Below are positions 11,528-23,471 of a DNA stretch of 64,000 nt, in pieces. The notes under the pieces were generated by a model, which saw only the letters and a list, made by a program, of their open reading frames with translations, had not been told where the DNA came from and made no database searches. Location: contig CM047426.1 of the NCBI GenBank assembly GCA_026168455.1, forward strand, positions 63,253,562-63,317,561, in the 5' to 3' direction. Made by a program: the position numbers and the translations under genes. The DNA comes from Theocolax elegans. Its lineage: Eukaryota; Arthropoda; Insecta; Hymenoptera; Cerocephalidae. Every line of letters starts with the position of its first letter. Position 1 is the first letter of the stretch.

Positions 11528-11655
11528 TTGTGAGCGTGCGTGCGGGTGTGCATGCGGGTGTGCGTGTGCGTGTGTGTGTGAGCGTGTGCGTGTGCGTGTG
11601 AGCGTGTGCGTGTGCGTTTGTGTGTGAGTGTGCGTGTGCGTGTGCGTGTGAGTGT
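11528..11655. repeat. (GT/GC)n microsatellite
   Basis: An imperfect GT repeat with frequent GTGC and GTGA variants extends for about 125 bp, directly next to the 3' end of R1-clade LINE copy 2. The variant-rich pattern suggests an old tract. Confidence 0.9.
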
Positions 11656-11728
11656 TTTTTTTTAAGGAGGTGGTAAAAATGCTTTTTACGCACGAAGTGT
11701 GGGACTCGGTCAGCGTGGCCCACACCCA

Positions 11729-12064
11729 CTAAAAACTACCCTGCCTTTGGTCTTGGCAGGGCTCCTCCAAGAGTCCACTTGGCGACATCTGGGATGACAC
11801 GGTGCGTCTGCAGGCTCGTCGGCAGGATGCACCGTAGCTTAGGTTACTTCTTAGGGCATCCGCCCAAATCGGGACTCCATATAAAATTACTGAGCTTACC
11901 ACTGTTGCTAAGAGGACTCGACGTGACTGCTTTGGCCCTCCGATATTGGGCATTATGCCCGACAAAGTTCTAGCCACTCCTGCGGCTTTCGACCCTGCAC
12001 TCAGTAGGTGTTCCTTGAATGTTAGCCGCGCGTCCAAGATGACTCCTAGATTTTTCACCGTGTG
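11729..12064 (-). pseudogene. R1-clade RT C-terminal region
   Basis: It reads TVKNLGVILDARLTFKEHL and, later, VVSSVILYGVPIWADAL. These are the L-G/V-L-D and YG-P-W-AL blocks that follow the RT palm in R1/jockey-type LINEs. It ends in out-of-frame sequence. The palm core (motifs A to C) that should precede it is missing, having been replaced by the TTAA-element fragment. Confidence 0.75.
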
Positions 12065-12759
12065 TAATTCTATTTTCTGTGCTACTTTCTTCAATGGTAT
12101 CAGTTTTTAACTTTTTACTTGATCTGGATCAATGTTGATGGAAGTGCATCGTAGTTGGTTCTTACTGATGTTGATAATTTTTTTATGAGCAGATGTACCA
12201 GGTATTCTATTACTTGAGTCTGGCATTTTTTTTACTGCTCTTTTTTTGTATAAACTTATAATTAATTTCTTAAAACTAATAAAATTTAAAGTTAAAAATA
12301 TACTTTTAATTTAAAATCCACTGAGTATTTACTAAAATAACGTAAATATTTTATCAATGCAGAAAATATTTACTTCAAATAGAACTGTACGTATTTATGC
12401 AGTGTATTAAAGTAAAAGGAATCGTTTATTTATTAACTTTTAAATTTGAATCGTATGGTAAAGTAGATTTCTACTTTACCATACTCTACGTTTGATAGTT
12501 GCTTCGTTTAATATACTTGTATGTAAACGTCGAAAATCTCGCAATTATTATTTTAGTTAAATTAAAATAAAATGTTTTTTTTGCAAAAATAATTTTAGAG
12601 AAATAATGTCTGTTAATGCTTACTTTATTTCAATTATAACTTGCGAAAAAATTTTTTGTTTTTTTTCAAATTTTGGGATAATGTTTTATGTAAGAAATAC
12701 TTTAAAAAAAGTTAATAAAAAAAATCGATTTTTTGAGCAGTTAACCCAGGCTTGACCCC
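12065..12759 (-). mobile_element. truncated copy of the TTAA (Kolobok-like) element found in the Polinton
   Basis: TTAA at 12760-12763 followed inward by GGGGTCAAGCCTGG marks its left end. The next 690 bp are highly similar to 47043-47740 in the other orientation, including the frame that begins MPDSSNRIPGTFAHKKI. Similarity stops at about 12065 inside the first exon-like frame, where R1 RT sequence resumes. The other terminal repeat is absent, so this copy has lost its right end, probably in the same deletion that removed the RT core. Confidence 0.85.
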
Positions 12760-12763
12760 TTAA

Positions 12764-13959
12764 TGGCCAGACCAGGTATTCCATCCGGTCCTGGGGCTTT
12801 GCGGACCTGTATTTTCTTTGTAGCTATTGTCAGCTCGGTTACACTAACGTCTGGAGGCACAACTGCATCGTCTGCCACCGTCAGACCCGCGTCAGCTGCT
12901 CGCTTCTGATGTTGTGGAAACAGGCAGACAGTTCTGTCAAGGAAGTGCGGACACGTGGGTGTTGTGGCGCCCCTGAGTTTGATCTTGTTCATCAACGTTT
13001 TGTACGGTTTACCCCAGGGATCGCGGTCCACTTCGTCGCAGAAATTACGCCAGTACTTACGCTTTGCCGCTTTGATGGCAGACTTAAGCTCTTTACGTCT
13101 TAATTAGTAATCCGCAGCTTTTGATACTGCGGTTTATTCCGAGCTCTCTGATGCAGTCGCCGAGCCCGCAGACACTCTCTCCGTTTTTCTGCGATGCTCT
13201 CGTTCCACCAATAAATTGGTGGACGGCCAAGAGGATTTATTTTTCTGGCCATTGAGACATCGCAAGCCATTGTTATGGCACGCATGAGTTCCTGGGCTTG
13301 CTCTTCCGGTGTTCCTTCCACTGTTACCTCTTCAAGAGCGCAGAGAAACATCTCCCAGTCGAACGTAGACGGTGCCCACCTCCTATATATTGGCTTGTTC
13401 CAACCTGCTACTCTATTGATTAGCTGGAGCTGGTACATGAATGCTTGATGGTCGCTTCCTGTGTAACGATCACTAACTTTCCATTCAGACCCTCCCCTCA
13501 TCAATCTAGGATCGATAAAGGTCAGATCTACTTTGGAGGACTTACCCGCTCTAGTAAACGTGGGAACCGACCCGGTGTTAGCAATCTCCAACCCCAGTAT
13601 CGCGAAGGACTCGAGGAGTGCCCGACCTCTGGCGTTAGTTCTTGAACTGCCCCATTCCGTCGCCCAAGCGTTGAAGTCCCCTCCAATGACTACTGGCAGT
13701 CGAGAGGACCGCGCGTTGATGACGATGGCATCAACGGATCCCAGGAACTCCTCAATGTTGTCACTGGGTGGGAGGAAGCAACTGTATAGTCGTATACCCG
13801 CCACCTCCACCCAGGTGAAATTGGGGAGTGAAGTGGCCATGTTTCGGATATATGGAGGTTTCCACATACCCAGATGGCCGCTCTACCAGTGGCATCACTC
13901 ACCCAATTCGGCCTTTTCTTCCCTGACCAACTGTGGCAGCAGGTCCTGAACCACTGCAC
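12764..13959 (-). pseudogene. R1-clade ORF2: endonuclease and RT N-terminus
   Basis: The long frame at 13100-13867 carries APE-type endonuclease motifs: LPVVIGGDFNAWATEWGS (motif with catalytic Asp/Asn), LDLTFIDP-like VDLTFIDPRLM and VSDRYTGSDHQAFMYQL (SDH motif). After a stop near 13103 the linker continues, and the frame at 12764-13031 gives the RT entry motif KAPGPDGIPGLAIK, which ends exactly at the TTAA of the nested element. Further frame breaks lie at about 13870-13930. If intact it would nick the target and prime reverse transcription. Confidence 0.8.
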
Positions 13960-13989
13960 AGTGGTTTAGGTTGACTTGTAGCACCCTAG

Positions 13990-14740
13990 CCATTTTTGAC
14001 AGGTACTTTAACCCCGCGCGTGGCTATGGCCTTACTTGCCACGCAATCCACTGCTTTGAGGCCCTCTTGGCCGCACCGGAAACACCGCGATGATCGGTCA
14101 ACTGCACTTTTGCAGTTCCTCGCGATGTGGCCAGTCTCGTGGCACCGGTAACATCGCGAGACAGCCTCGCGAAGCCGAACCCTGCAGTTCGTCCAGTCTA
14201 TCCAAAGCTTCCCATTTTGCAGCAGCTTTTTTGCTGGTCATTAGAGTGCCTCCGTAGGATCCTCTGAACTTTATTTCTGCAGAAGGCACCATTTCTGGCC
14301 CGATCACCGCGGAGATTGCCTCCGCTACTTCTTCCGTCGTGGTAGCTTCGTCCATGTCCTTTATTAAAATGGACTCCTTGTGGGATAGTAGCTGGACCTC
14401 CGCTGTACGACCTAGCGTGGACGAGACCGCGGCCTGGAGTTCCGGAGCTGTGACTCCCGGCTTACCCAGCTCTATCAAGAGCTCCTCCGCTTTTGTGCGC
14501 CGGATATTCGAAACTCTCTCTCCGAGTGGCTTGAGGTGTGGAGCCGTTCGAATTTACCTCAGGATGTCGGCGTAAGATCGCCCTGCCATCGCTTTGATCT
14601 TCATGGCATCTGGACGGACTGGCTTCAAGACCGCCTTCGGTCCTTGAACCACCCCAGCCGGTCCTCCGACATCCTAGGTCTGCTCCAGCTGCTTGCGCTT
14701 TTGGCCTGGTTTCTTGGCCTTGCGTACAACTGTTGCCCAC
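13990..14740 (-). pseudogene. R1-clade gag with CCHC zinc knuckles
   Basis: The frame 14098-14478 reads LIELGKPGVTAPELQAAVSS and EAISAVIGPEMVPSAEIKFR, an R1 gag core. After a frameshift near 14180 there are two knuckles: CYRCHETGHIARNC (a good C-x2-C-x4-H-x4-C) and CFRCGQEGLKAVDC, in which the His is Leu. Upstream, LKPVRPDAMKIKAMAGRSYA matches copy 1. Gag would bind element RNA. Confidence 0.75.
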
Positions 14741-14976
14741 TCGCGCGACTTCAGCTGGTCACTGTTGTATCCGGTACTAGGTTAGACTGGTCCGGTTTTT
14801 TTGGCTGGTTGTTTTGCCTGTTTCTTCCTCTTCGGCGGATTCTGTGGTGGAGAGGGTCTCTCCCTCTCGTCTGCCTTATTTTGGCGCGTCTCTTTGCGAA
14901 AGATAGGCGACGTCTGGCACGTTCCATCTCTGCGCGTGCTTGCCTTCGCTTCCTCTCGGGTCTTCCGTCACAGTGT

Positions 14977-15040
14977 GTGTGTGCGTGCGTGCGTGCGTGT
15001 GTGTGTGTGCGTGTGTGTGTGTGTGTGTGTGAGTGTGTGT
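14977..15040. repeat. (GT)n microsatellite
   Basis: GT repeats with GTGC variants lie directly at the 5' end of R1-clade LINE copy 2. They mirror the tract at its 3' end. Confidence 0.9.
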
Positions 15041-15134
15041 AAAAAAAAAGTGTCATAAAAATTCTGAGGGGTTGAATTAGCTGTCTATAATGACTCGCGC
15101 TATACTTGCATCAGCCGCTATCGCGCCTTTTGAC

Positions 15135-15174
15135 ATAACAAACGGCCAGAAATTCAGTAATAGTTTTGAAAAAC
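15135..15174. repeat. left arm of palindrome around a TTAA element
   Basis: ATAACAAACGGCCAGAA and the following bases to GAAAAAC are mirrored at 16322-16361. The arms are about 40 bp with a few mismatches and meet at the TTAA in which the element at 15179-16317 sits. Confidence 0.75.
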
Positions 15175-15178
15175 TTAA

Positions 15179-16317
15179 GTGGACAAGACTGGGTTATATT
15201 CAAAAGAAACTTTTCAATATTAACAATTAATTATTTTTTTATATATATTCCATTCACAATTGATAACTGAGATATAAAATACTATTATTTTGAGCAGAAA
15301 TTATTCTATCAATGTCTTGTTTTATAAAAATAAATGATTTGATAATGAGATTTTTTTCAATAAAATAATGTGGAAAAATATAGTTACATGCCATATGAAA
15401 TCAGGTATGAACAGTAATAACGCAAAACTTGTAAATAATAGACAAAAATAGACTACAATGAACGTTTATTAGAAAACAATGGACTAGAAGAGAAAAAGTT
15501 ATAGAATAAAAGTTATTACAATTCATCATAGAACACGCTGGAATTTTTTAAAGAATTTTTCGATAAATTTATTAAATTTTCAAAAATTTGCAATTTTGAA
15601 AAATCCAAAAATTTGTTAAAAGTTTCTGAAAATTTTCTAGCATGTTCTTTGATAAATTCTCAGAACTTATTATGCTATAAAAGTTTTTCCTAAAGTCTAT
15701 CGTTTTTGAGTGAAAAATTCCTCAAGATTTTGAAATATTTTCTATCTTTAGCATTCTGTTTATTGCAACATGAAATTTGATAATTGTCAATGAGCTAACT
15801 TCAAGTTTAGTTTTCTTAGTTACAGCAAGAAGATTCGCGTTATCTTTGCAAAAAAAACCTAATAGATCGTCATATTCTGAAATATTAGTCAATTATACGT
15901 CTGAAACACTTTTTTTTTAAATTTCGGACAGCTTTTTTTATAAGAAAGTACAGCCATTGAAAGCAGGGATAAAAAAATGTCATACTGGGCTTAATAGATT
16001 AATCCACTTGAATGGACCAGAAAATTAGAAAATTGTGTCAAAAACAGCTAAATAATTTTTTTATATAAACATTTACACTTTCATCAAAATTCTGTTTCAT
16101 TTGTGTGGATTAAAATAATATTTAAAAATTACTGTTCAAAAAATTACAACCTATTCAATAAAGTTGTTCCTGAGAGATCCTTTTGGCCAAAAAATTTTAA
16201 ATAAAAGTTAATGTAATTTGTTTAAAAAATTAAGAAATGTTTTCAACTGTTATGAAAAAAATGATTAATTGTTAATATTGAATAGTTTCTTTTGAATTTT
16301 AATCCTGGCTTGTCCAC
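15179..16317. mobile_element. non-autonomous TTAA element, about 1.1 kb
   Basis: TTAA lies at 15175-15178 and 16318-16321. The ends GTGGACAAGACTGG and GTGGACAAGCCAGG (reverse complement of right) are inverted repeats, and similarity continues for roughly 60 bp (AAAAGAAAC, CAATATTAACAATTAAT). The terminal motif resembles the ends GGGGTCAAGCCTGG of the Kolobok-like element at 47043-49848. The interior is AT-rich with no open frame. Confidence 0.75.
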
Positions 16318-16321
16318 TTAA

Positions 16322-16361
16322 GTTTTTCAAAATTATTACTGAGGTTCTGGTCGTTCGTTAT
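16322..16361. repeat. right arm of palindrome around a TTAA element
   Basis: It is the inverted partner of 15135-15174 (GTTTTTCAAAATTATTACTG and on). It may instead be the outer part of a longer terminal repeat of the same element. Confidence 0.7.
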
Positions 16362-16369
16362 CATTTAAT

Positions 16370-18690
16370 TATAACCGGTGATTATTAATATGAAAGCTAA
16401 AGGTGGTGCAGATGCTGTGACGAGATCTAATCTGTACGCATTGTAGCAGTTTGACTGCCGAGCGGATGTGTATTTTATTATCACGGCTGCTCAGAGGTAC
16501 GGTTGAACTTACCTTATTTAAATAAACGTATGTTTTCCGCGATGCGGTAGCGGTTACCTGTGCGTTCTATAAAATCTGTGAAGTGTTAGTCTGAATGGAG
16601 GTCCGGTTTCAGATAACAACCACGTAAAAATGAAATCTGAAATTGACCGTGAAATAGGGATATCGCGCCGAGCACTTGTCAATTATAAATATACGGGGTC
16701 TTAGGATCACGAAAGAAATCGTACGTAGGTTAAATTCAATTACTCAAACACCGGATTGAATTTGTATTAATAAAAATGAATTTATTGAAATAAATATAAA
16801 AATAAATAATAGACAAAATATCTGTTTGTCGCTGAGGTCGACGCTTTAAATTACAAGTTGGTAAACGGCCGACTTGCAGAGAGAGAGAGGAAAAATATCG
16901 CGAATTAAAATAATATACACAGTCAACGGGACTGGTATAGTGCAATAAATAAACTATTTATTGTTTATCAAATAAAACGCGATCGCGTGAAGTGGTACCC
17001 CTTACTTTTGTTCTCTGCTGGAATCGAATAACGATCAGCTGGACGGTCGCTCTCTCTCTCCCGTTACGATATCGGACGAATGATCCGTTCGTCTATGCAC
17101 CGAAGTTGCGTGGCTGCAGGTCGATTTCCGACGGTGCAACATTCACGCCGCGAATGCAAGACCGGCCTGCACTTAAAATGCACCCATGAACACCACGGCA
17201 AAATAAGCACATCGAAGCTGAAACACGAGACGCGGGAATCTCCCCCTCACCTATGTATTTAGATGCGCGCGCGAATCTTTCACGCGCGTAAAGCCGATTT
17301 TGCCCATGTAGCGACAAACCGAGCCGAGCCGAATCTTCCCGGCACGAGACGATGCGAACATTACGATACATTACGATATAGTGTTCATTTAAACAATTAT
17401 TAGGCGTATAATTAAAAATATTGTTAAATAAATCGATTATATAATGTTTGAAATTTTTCATCAACAATGCATCTTTTGATATTTTGATCAATGAATTTAT
17501 CGATAGGTATTCAAATCTTTGTCAAGCCGTCCAAAAATACGATTTCTAGCCTTATATAACAAGTATACCCTACGAGGCTGGCTTTTTCGACGAATCAACG
17601 CGCGAATCGACCGCCTAAGCCTCCGGGGCAAAATTTTTGGCCTGTTTAATCGGCGTTGATTTATTTATTTTAAACGAAGTTTATGACATTAATAGATGCT
17701 TAGTAATTGTCAAAACACACTTTGGTGTGATATATTTTTAATTAAAAATTTTTAATATTGAATGTAAATATTTAATAAATGTGTGACGTAGTATTTCCTT
17801 CATAAATATGAATAAAATAGGAATCCCGTACACTACGTACAATAAATAATAATTATAATAACAATCTCGATCCGTATGCGTATATTTGTTTAAACAATTA
17901 GGGGGGAATTAATATTCGTCCTTCGTCCTATCAAGATGGCTGGCTCAGCACGTGCACGAACTTCTTACCTGTGCCGTGGATCCTTGTCTCACCGACGGGA
18001 AAATGGCGGGACTAATAGAATTCTTTCTAATATAATTAATTACAGTCACAAAAGGGGATAATTAAAATCACACAAAAGGAGAATGAATTTAATTGTCCAT
18101 AAAAGGGAGTAATCAATTATTTATTCACTTCACTTATTCCATAATATTTTCTTACAAATTCAACTTTTATAGACGAAGTCGCGAACTATTAATTAACATA
18201 GGAAAATTTTACAGTACGAAACTTTAATTATAGTTTATCACAATTATTTACTCAAAATCCCGAAATTAAATAATCGAGGTAGTACAACTTACGTTATATT
18301 AACCGCGGTACCGAAAGTAATCCAACAAACAACAATATATTCGCATCAACGAAATAACGTGGCCGGCGGGCTGTCCACTTACCGCACGCGAGTCGATATT
18401 TCCAAATCCTCCAATAATAATCTCCTGGACTTCCTCTCAACTAGATTTTCTTTCAAACAATACTTTTGATAATAATCTCCTTCTCTTCCAACGATAATTA
18501 TCCTCAATATCACAATAATCCAAAATAATCAATACTTTCGAAATAATCTCTGAACTCGTAAAAATACACTGGCGTCTCGCTTAACGGATCAGCTAGTAAT
18601 AATTTCCTCTCCTCCTTTTTCCGCTTTCTTCTTCCTTTTTCCTATATTTCCTTCAAAGCCAACCCGCGGCGCTGTCAACTTCCTTCATTT
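16370..18690. other. non-coding intron sequence, unassigned repeats
   Basis: There is no recognisable protein on either strand. Two moderately CpG-rich stretches (16980-17340 and 18300-18600) interrupt AT-rich DNA. They could be parts of old LTRs or leader sequences, but I find no paired LTR, primer site or target duplication. Confidence 0.45.
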
Positions 18691-19237
18691 TAAATATGGC
18701 ACCCGTTTTCCATCATTGGCAGGTCAACAGGTGCTATCGATGCTACTGCCACCTTCATTCCTCCAGTATTATTCCTTCAAACATAGCGGTGCGAATATTA
18801 TTTTCAGTCCCAAGTGTTAACTGGGCTAGCGCCTCCACTTGTGCAATTCGCACACTTCCTTTCTCTCTCTTACACACTAGAGTCGAGTACGAGCGAGTCC
18901 CGCGCTTCGTTGTGCCTGCGCGCTCTCTCGGTAGTCCTCGTGGTGCAAGCGAGTGAGCTCCCCCCTCTCCGCTGCCGCCTATGTACACGCATGCGGCAGT
19001 ATTGCTTCGCGCGCGAGTCCGTTCTCTCTCTCCGTCTCTCTCACTTTCGTGTACGAATACTCGGCGGTTGTGCAGTGTTCCGAACCTGGTGCGGTTTCAC
19101 GGCGACGGCGTCTACGAGGAAAGGAGTTCCCATCATCCGGAGGTGTTGCCTGCGCGGGTCGGCGTTCCCATCATTTCTCCTGCACCAGCAGCGAGTAACC
19201 TCTCTCTCTCTTCTCTTCAACTAGCTCGACGTTATGG
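18691..19237 (+). promoter_or_regulatory. CpG-rich promoter-like stretch ending in ATG plus splice donor
   Basis: The stretch is richer in CpG and pyrimidine tracts than its neighbours (TCTCTCTCTCTTCTCTTCAAC). It ends with ...GACGTTATG followed directly by GTAAGTATT, a strong donor, at 19234-19243. Such a layout would fit a 5' untranslated exon ending in its start codon, but no downstream coding exon is seen on this strand within the window. It could equally be the leader of a retroelement. Confidence 0.3.
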
Positions 19238-19322
19238 TAAGTATTATTTGTTTATTCTTCTCTCTTTATCTCCGACACATAAAACAAACCAATTTAATTC
19301 CATTATTTCCCATCCTTTCCTT

Positions 19323-19936
19323 TTATTTATTCATACAACTCGGTGATGACAATGGCTGAGGCTTTGTTATACATTGTTTACCTTTTTCCCTAACCTCTCT
19401 AATACCACATGTCCACCTTATCTCTAACCTATCCCATACACTACAGTCTCGGTACACATCAAGGGAGGTACGAGTTCTCTTGCAACCCCTATTCCAGAGT
19501 CCCTGGGAGCACATCTAGAGAAGAGCACAATTTTGTACATGAGTACCGCCATAAAATACTGTCTCTTGGAATCCGTGCGCATCCAGCCCAGAGAGTATCT
19601 GTGGGGCGCTACATGATCATCCCTCGTAATACCGCAAACGTAACGCACAAAAGTATTCTGTAAGATCTCTAATCGATTTCTAATCTCCTGCGAAGCATCC
19701 AACATGACTAATTAGCAATAATTTGTGTGGGGATACAACAGCGCTTCAGCGAGTCGCTTTCTGAGAGCCTGGGTAGTGTACCCACTAAAAAAACGCAGAC
19801 TATACAACACTCTATTTATTTTTTTTGTGATATTATCTACATGTAGCTGCCAAGATAGCTGCGAATCCAAAACCACACCAAGATTCAGAACCCTCTCCAC
19901 AAACGGGATGTACACGCCATCACCCAAGTCAATGCC

Positions 19937-19937
<1 letters not shown>
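19323..19937 (-). mobile_element. LINE family B fragment (RT C-terminal region)
   Basis: Frames 19712-19927 and 19424-19705 read GDGVYIPFVERVLNLGV, KRLAEALLYPHTNYC and ILQNTFVRYVCGITRDD. These match the family B copy at 8460-8900. It is cut at 19938 by the GA tract and the next LINE. The remainder of the element is not found on the far side. Confidence 0.8.

Positions 19938-19939
<2 letters not shown>

Positions 19940-20017
<78 letters not shown>
19940..20017. repeat. (AG)n microsatellite, about 39 units
   Basis: Uninterrupted AG dinucleotides. The tract touches the 3' end of the LINE A copy that follows on the minus strand. Confidence 0.95.
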
Positions 20018-20020
<3 letters not shown>

Positions 20021-20392
20021 ATTGATTGATTGAAACTTTATTCGGCCGTTTGGGGTAGAAACCCCATAGGCACTACAGATTATACAAAGTGTTTTACAGC
20101 ATAGTTAAAATAGGTTAAAATCTTAAAACTAAATAACAAAATAAACGCTTAAATAGAGCAAAAATTGCTAGCAGGTAATAAAATAAAACAGTATAATAAT
20201 AGAATAATATAAAACAATAATAGAATGATACTATAAAAATTATATAATGCAATAAATTAACTAAAGGATCGAAGAACGCTCGAATTTCTCGTAGAACAAA
20301 TTATTTAGATACATAGATAAAATACAAATAACGACGAGTTAAAGTACATTAGTTAAAACAAGACTAGAGGTTACAGTAAAATAGGAATAAAA

Positions 20393-23300
20393 CTACGAAG
20401 CCTCCTCGAGACATGGGATGGGCCGTGGCGCGATACCCTCAGTTGCGATACGCATAGACCAGGCATTTCTGTCGAGCCCAAGCAGGTGGTTAAAAAGAGT
20501 AACTTTGAACTTTTCTATGAACATGGGATTAAATGGAATGGAGGGAAGCTGATTGATAATACGAGTGGAGGTTATAATGAATGATTTATTTAACGATTCA
20601 GTGCGTGGCGGAAGGTATGAGAGGGGTTTGGGTGGATGACGAGAGGAATAACGAGGATTCTGATCGGAGGTGTTTAATATGATAAAATGATTTGCTAAAT
20701 AGGTTGGAGTGTTACGGGAGATGATATTAAATGCTAGGGAGCCGATGAGAAAGGACCGTCTGGACTCAACAGAAAGCCATTTTAAGCCTAATCTATATGG
20801 AGTAACGTGATCACGCCTCGCTATATTACCCCAAACGAATCTTACACACGCATTCAATAATCTTTGAAGCTTAATATTTCTAGTCTGACCTACATCATGA
20901 TATACCGCACATGTCTAGTCGAAATGTGGGAAAATAAGTGATTCTACCAGATTTTTGCGGAGTTTAAGCGACATAGTTTTGCTATAATAACGCAGCGAGT
21001 GCAGTACTTCATGGACGCGCCTTGAAATTCCCATGACTTGCTTTGACCAATCCAGAGTAGGGGTTATCATAACCCCAAGCAATTTTACCACATTTTCATA
21101 CTTCAAATAGTCGTTGTTTAATCTGACCCTCGGAGCAGTGTCCAGGTTAATACGCGCAAGGTAAGCCTGACTACCCAGGATCATGACCTTCGTTTTCTCC
21201 ACATTTAACTTAAGACCGTTATTAGTTGCCCAATTCGCTATTGCATTCGCATCACAAGTAATACGCTGAACTGCATTATCGATGTCTGATGGAAGAAACG
21301 AATGATAGACCTGGGCGTCATCGGCAAACAACATATAATTACAATATTTGAGAATCTTAGGCAGATCGTTGATAAAAATGGAAAAAAGAACGGGACCCAG
21401 GACACTGCCCTGCGGCACTCCTGCATTTACCCTAAGCCAATCCGATGTCGCCCCACCCTCATCCACCACGGCCTGCATGCGGCCAAAATCTATAGAACCA
21501 GTTCAGCACAACATCTGAGCATCCGATGTTACCCAGTTTCTGAATGAGGAGATCATGCGGTACCGTGTCAAAGGCCTTGGAGAAGTCGAACAGGACCAAG
21601 ATCGTTATCAACCTGGAATCAACAGCCCTTCTCACATCATCAAGTACACCTAGAAGAGCTGACTGAGTACTGTGTCCCTTTCGGAACCCCGCTTGCCTAG
21701 GAGTTAATAAACAATTACTCTCAAGATACTCAATCAGCTGATCGTGCACCACTCTTTCCAAGATCTTCGAGAGCTCACAGAGCTTGGCTATTGGTCTCGT
21801 GTCCGAGCACGACTCAATCCTGCCCGACTTCGCCAATGGAAATAGTAAGACCTTCTTCCAACAATCCGGAAAGTAACCGGCGGATAACATTTTATTGAAT
21901 AGTTCTGTTAAAGGTAGCGTGAGTTGCGGTTCTAGTAATTTAATCATTCCGGTCGTAATTCCGTCGATACCCGCGGATTTCGAGGAGGCTCTAATGATGG
22001 CCCGCTGAACCTTTTTGGTTGACACGGTGAGAAATGAGAATGTGGGTGAGGAAGGTGATAGATGACATAAATTAGTTAAAATGGACGCGAATGAATCTAT
22101 GGAAAGTGGTGAAACATGACTAGAAATAGACGCATAGTGAGTGTTTAATTGATGCATGGTGAAGTGCTGTAAGGGCGAAGGGCTCGTCCTGGAGCAGAGA
22201 CCCATGTTCTTGAGGTGCTTCCAGGACTTAGAGGGTTCCTTTTCGCTGCAAAGTTTCGACTCTAAAAAGCGAAATTTGCTGGAGTTAAGCGAGTTCTTGA
22301 CACGATTTCTTAATAATTTATATCTATCATAGTCTAATGCAGAACCCGAGTTACGAAAAAGTCTAAAAGCCATATTTCGTGCTTTAATAGCTGCCCTGAT
22401 ATCGTGTGTAACCCAGGGTCTGTGCCCGACTCTGACAGTATGTAATTGAAGCGGGGCAACAACATTATAGGTGGCTAAAATCGTGTCGACTAGATTAGTT
22501 AAGGAGGACGTGATGAGGTTAAAATTACGTTTAACATTAAAATTAAAATTAAGATTATAATTAGCGAAAGTCGATGAAAATGTATGAGTAGGCTGGTCAG
22601 GCCAAGAGAATGGAGGTTGGTTTGGGAAGGATAGGGAGGAAGGGTATGCGATTTGCGATAAACTGTTATTGAATGAGGTGAATGTAGTGGCGAGATAATG
22701 AAGGTCGATCCTCTCGAGGTTCCTGCTCCAGAACCGTTTGACACCACCCCGAGTGTTAGTTAACTTAAGGCTGATACTGATGGCATCATGCCCTGCAGCA
22801 AAAGGTGCACTAGATTTATTATATATGAATTCAGGTACTGGTTCACGAACCATGAAAAGATCCAACCATGTATGTGAAGATCCCCTGGACGTCACCGCGT
22901 GATGTGTCGGTTCCGATGGTATGAGGAACAATCCCAGAGCATCCATACTCCCCTTCAACATATCTGCCGCAGCACCAGTGGACTTCATATCGATGTTAAA
23001 GTCGCCAGTGATGACAACATGATTGTGTCCAGGGAGCAAATCAGACAGAGTATCAAAAAATTTAAACGGATAGGCGGCTGAAGGCCTGCGATAAACTACT
23101 GCCAGTACAAATATCTTTGCCCCGTTCATCAAACGTAAAATGAGAAACTCTGGAACATTCGTAAAAACAGGGTCGGAGTGAGCAATGACCTTGACGGCGA
23201 AATGATCCCGAATGTAAGCCGCCGCTCCACCTCCCTCCTTACCCAAACGATCTAACCTATGTAAATTATAACCCGGCAATTTAAAAATATCGGAGGAATC

Positions 23301-23471
23301 GTTTTCAGTAAGGAAGGTTTCCGTGATGGCAATGACGTCAAAGGAATGGGGATGAACTAGTGCTTCGATGGATGAAAAGTGAGTTTTGAGACGATTTATG
23401 TTGATATGTATAATGGAGAAGGAATTTTTGGAATTTTTGGAAGAGGGATTCTTAGCCCGACCAGGCCTGTC
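20393..23471 (-). pseudogene. LINE A ORF2: APE endonuclease and reverse transcriptase
   Basis: The frame opens right after the ORF1 stop and in the same phase. It has no early AUG (a TTG at 23279 is internal). Endonuclease motifs: IIHININRLKTHF, AITETFLTE, VVITGDFNIDM and AAGHDAISISL (the SDH position is modified). RT motifs: ASSKSAGIDGITTGMIKLL, DTRPIAKLCELSKILERVV, QAGFRKGHSTQSALL, LFDFSKAFDTVPHDLL, GVPQGSVLGPVLFSIFINDL and FADD at about 21320. A frameshift near 21480 and a TAG at 20914 break it. The older copy at 26.8 kb has Tyr at that stop. Confidence 0.88.

Larger units (their letters stand above)
11656..14975 (-). mobile_element. R1-clade LINE copy 2, with nested TTAA-element fragment
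   Basis: Minus-strand order: 5' region, gag with zinc knuckles, APE endonuclease, RT N-terminus, a foreign TTAA-element fragment (12065-12759), RT C-terminus and the 3' end shared with copy 1. GT repeats flank both sides (11528-11655 and 14977-15040). In the R1 clade, some LINE families (Waldo, Mino) are known to insert into AC-type microsatellites, and this placement fits that habit. Confidence 0.8.

Noticed and set aside
11230..11729. Long minus-strand frames rich in Phe/Leu and His/Thr
   Set aside because: They are translations of purine-rich DNA and a GT microsatellite, with no protein features.
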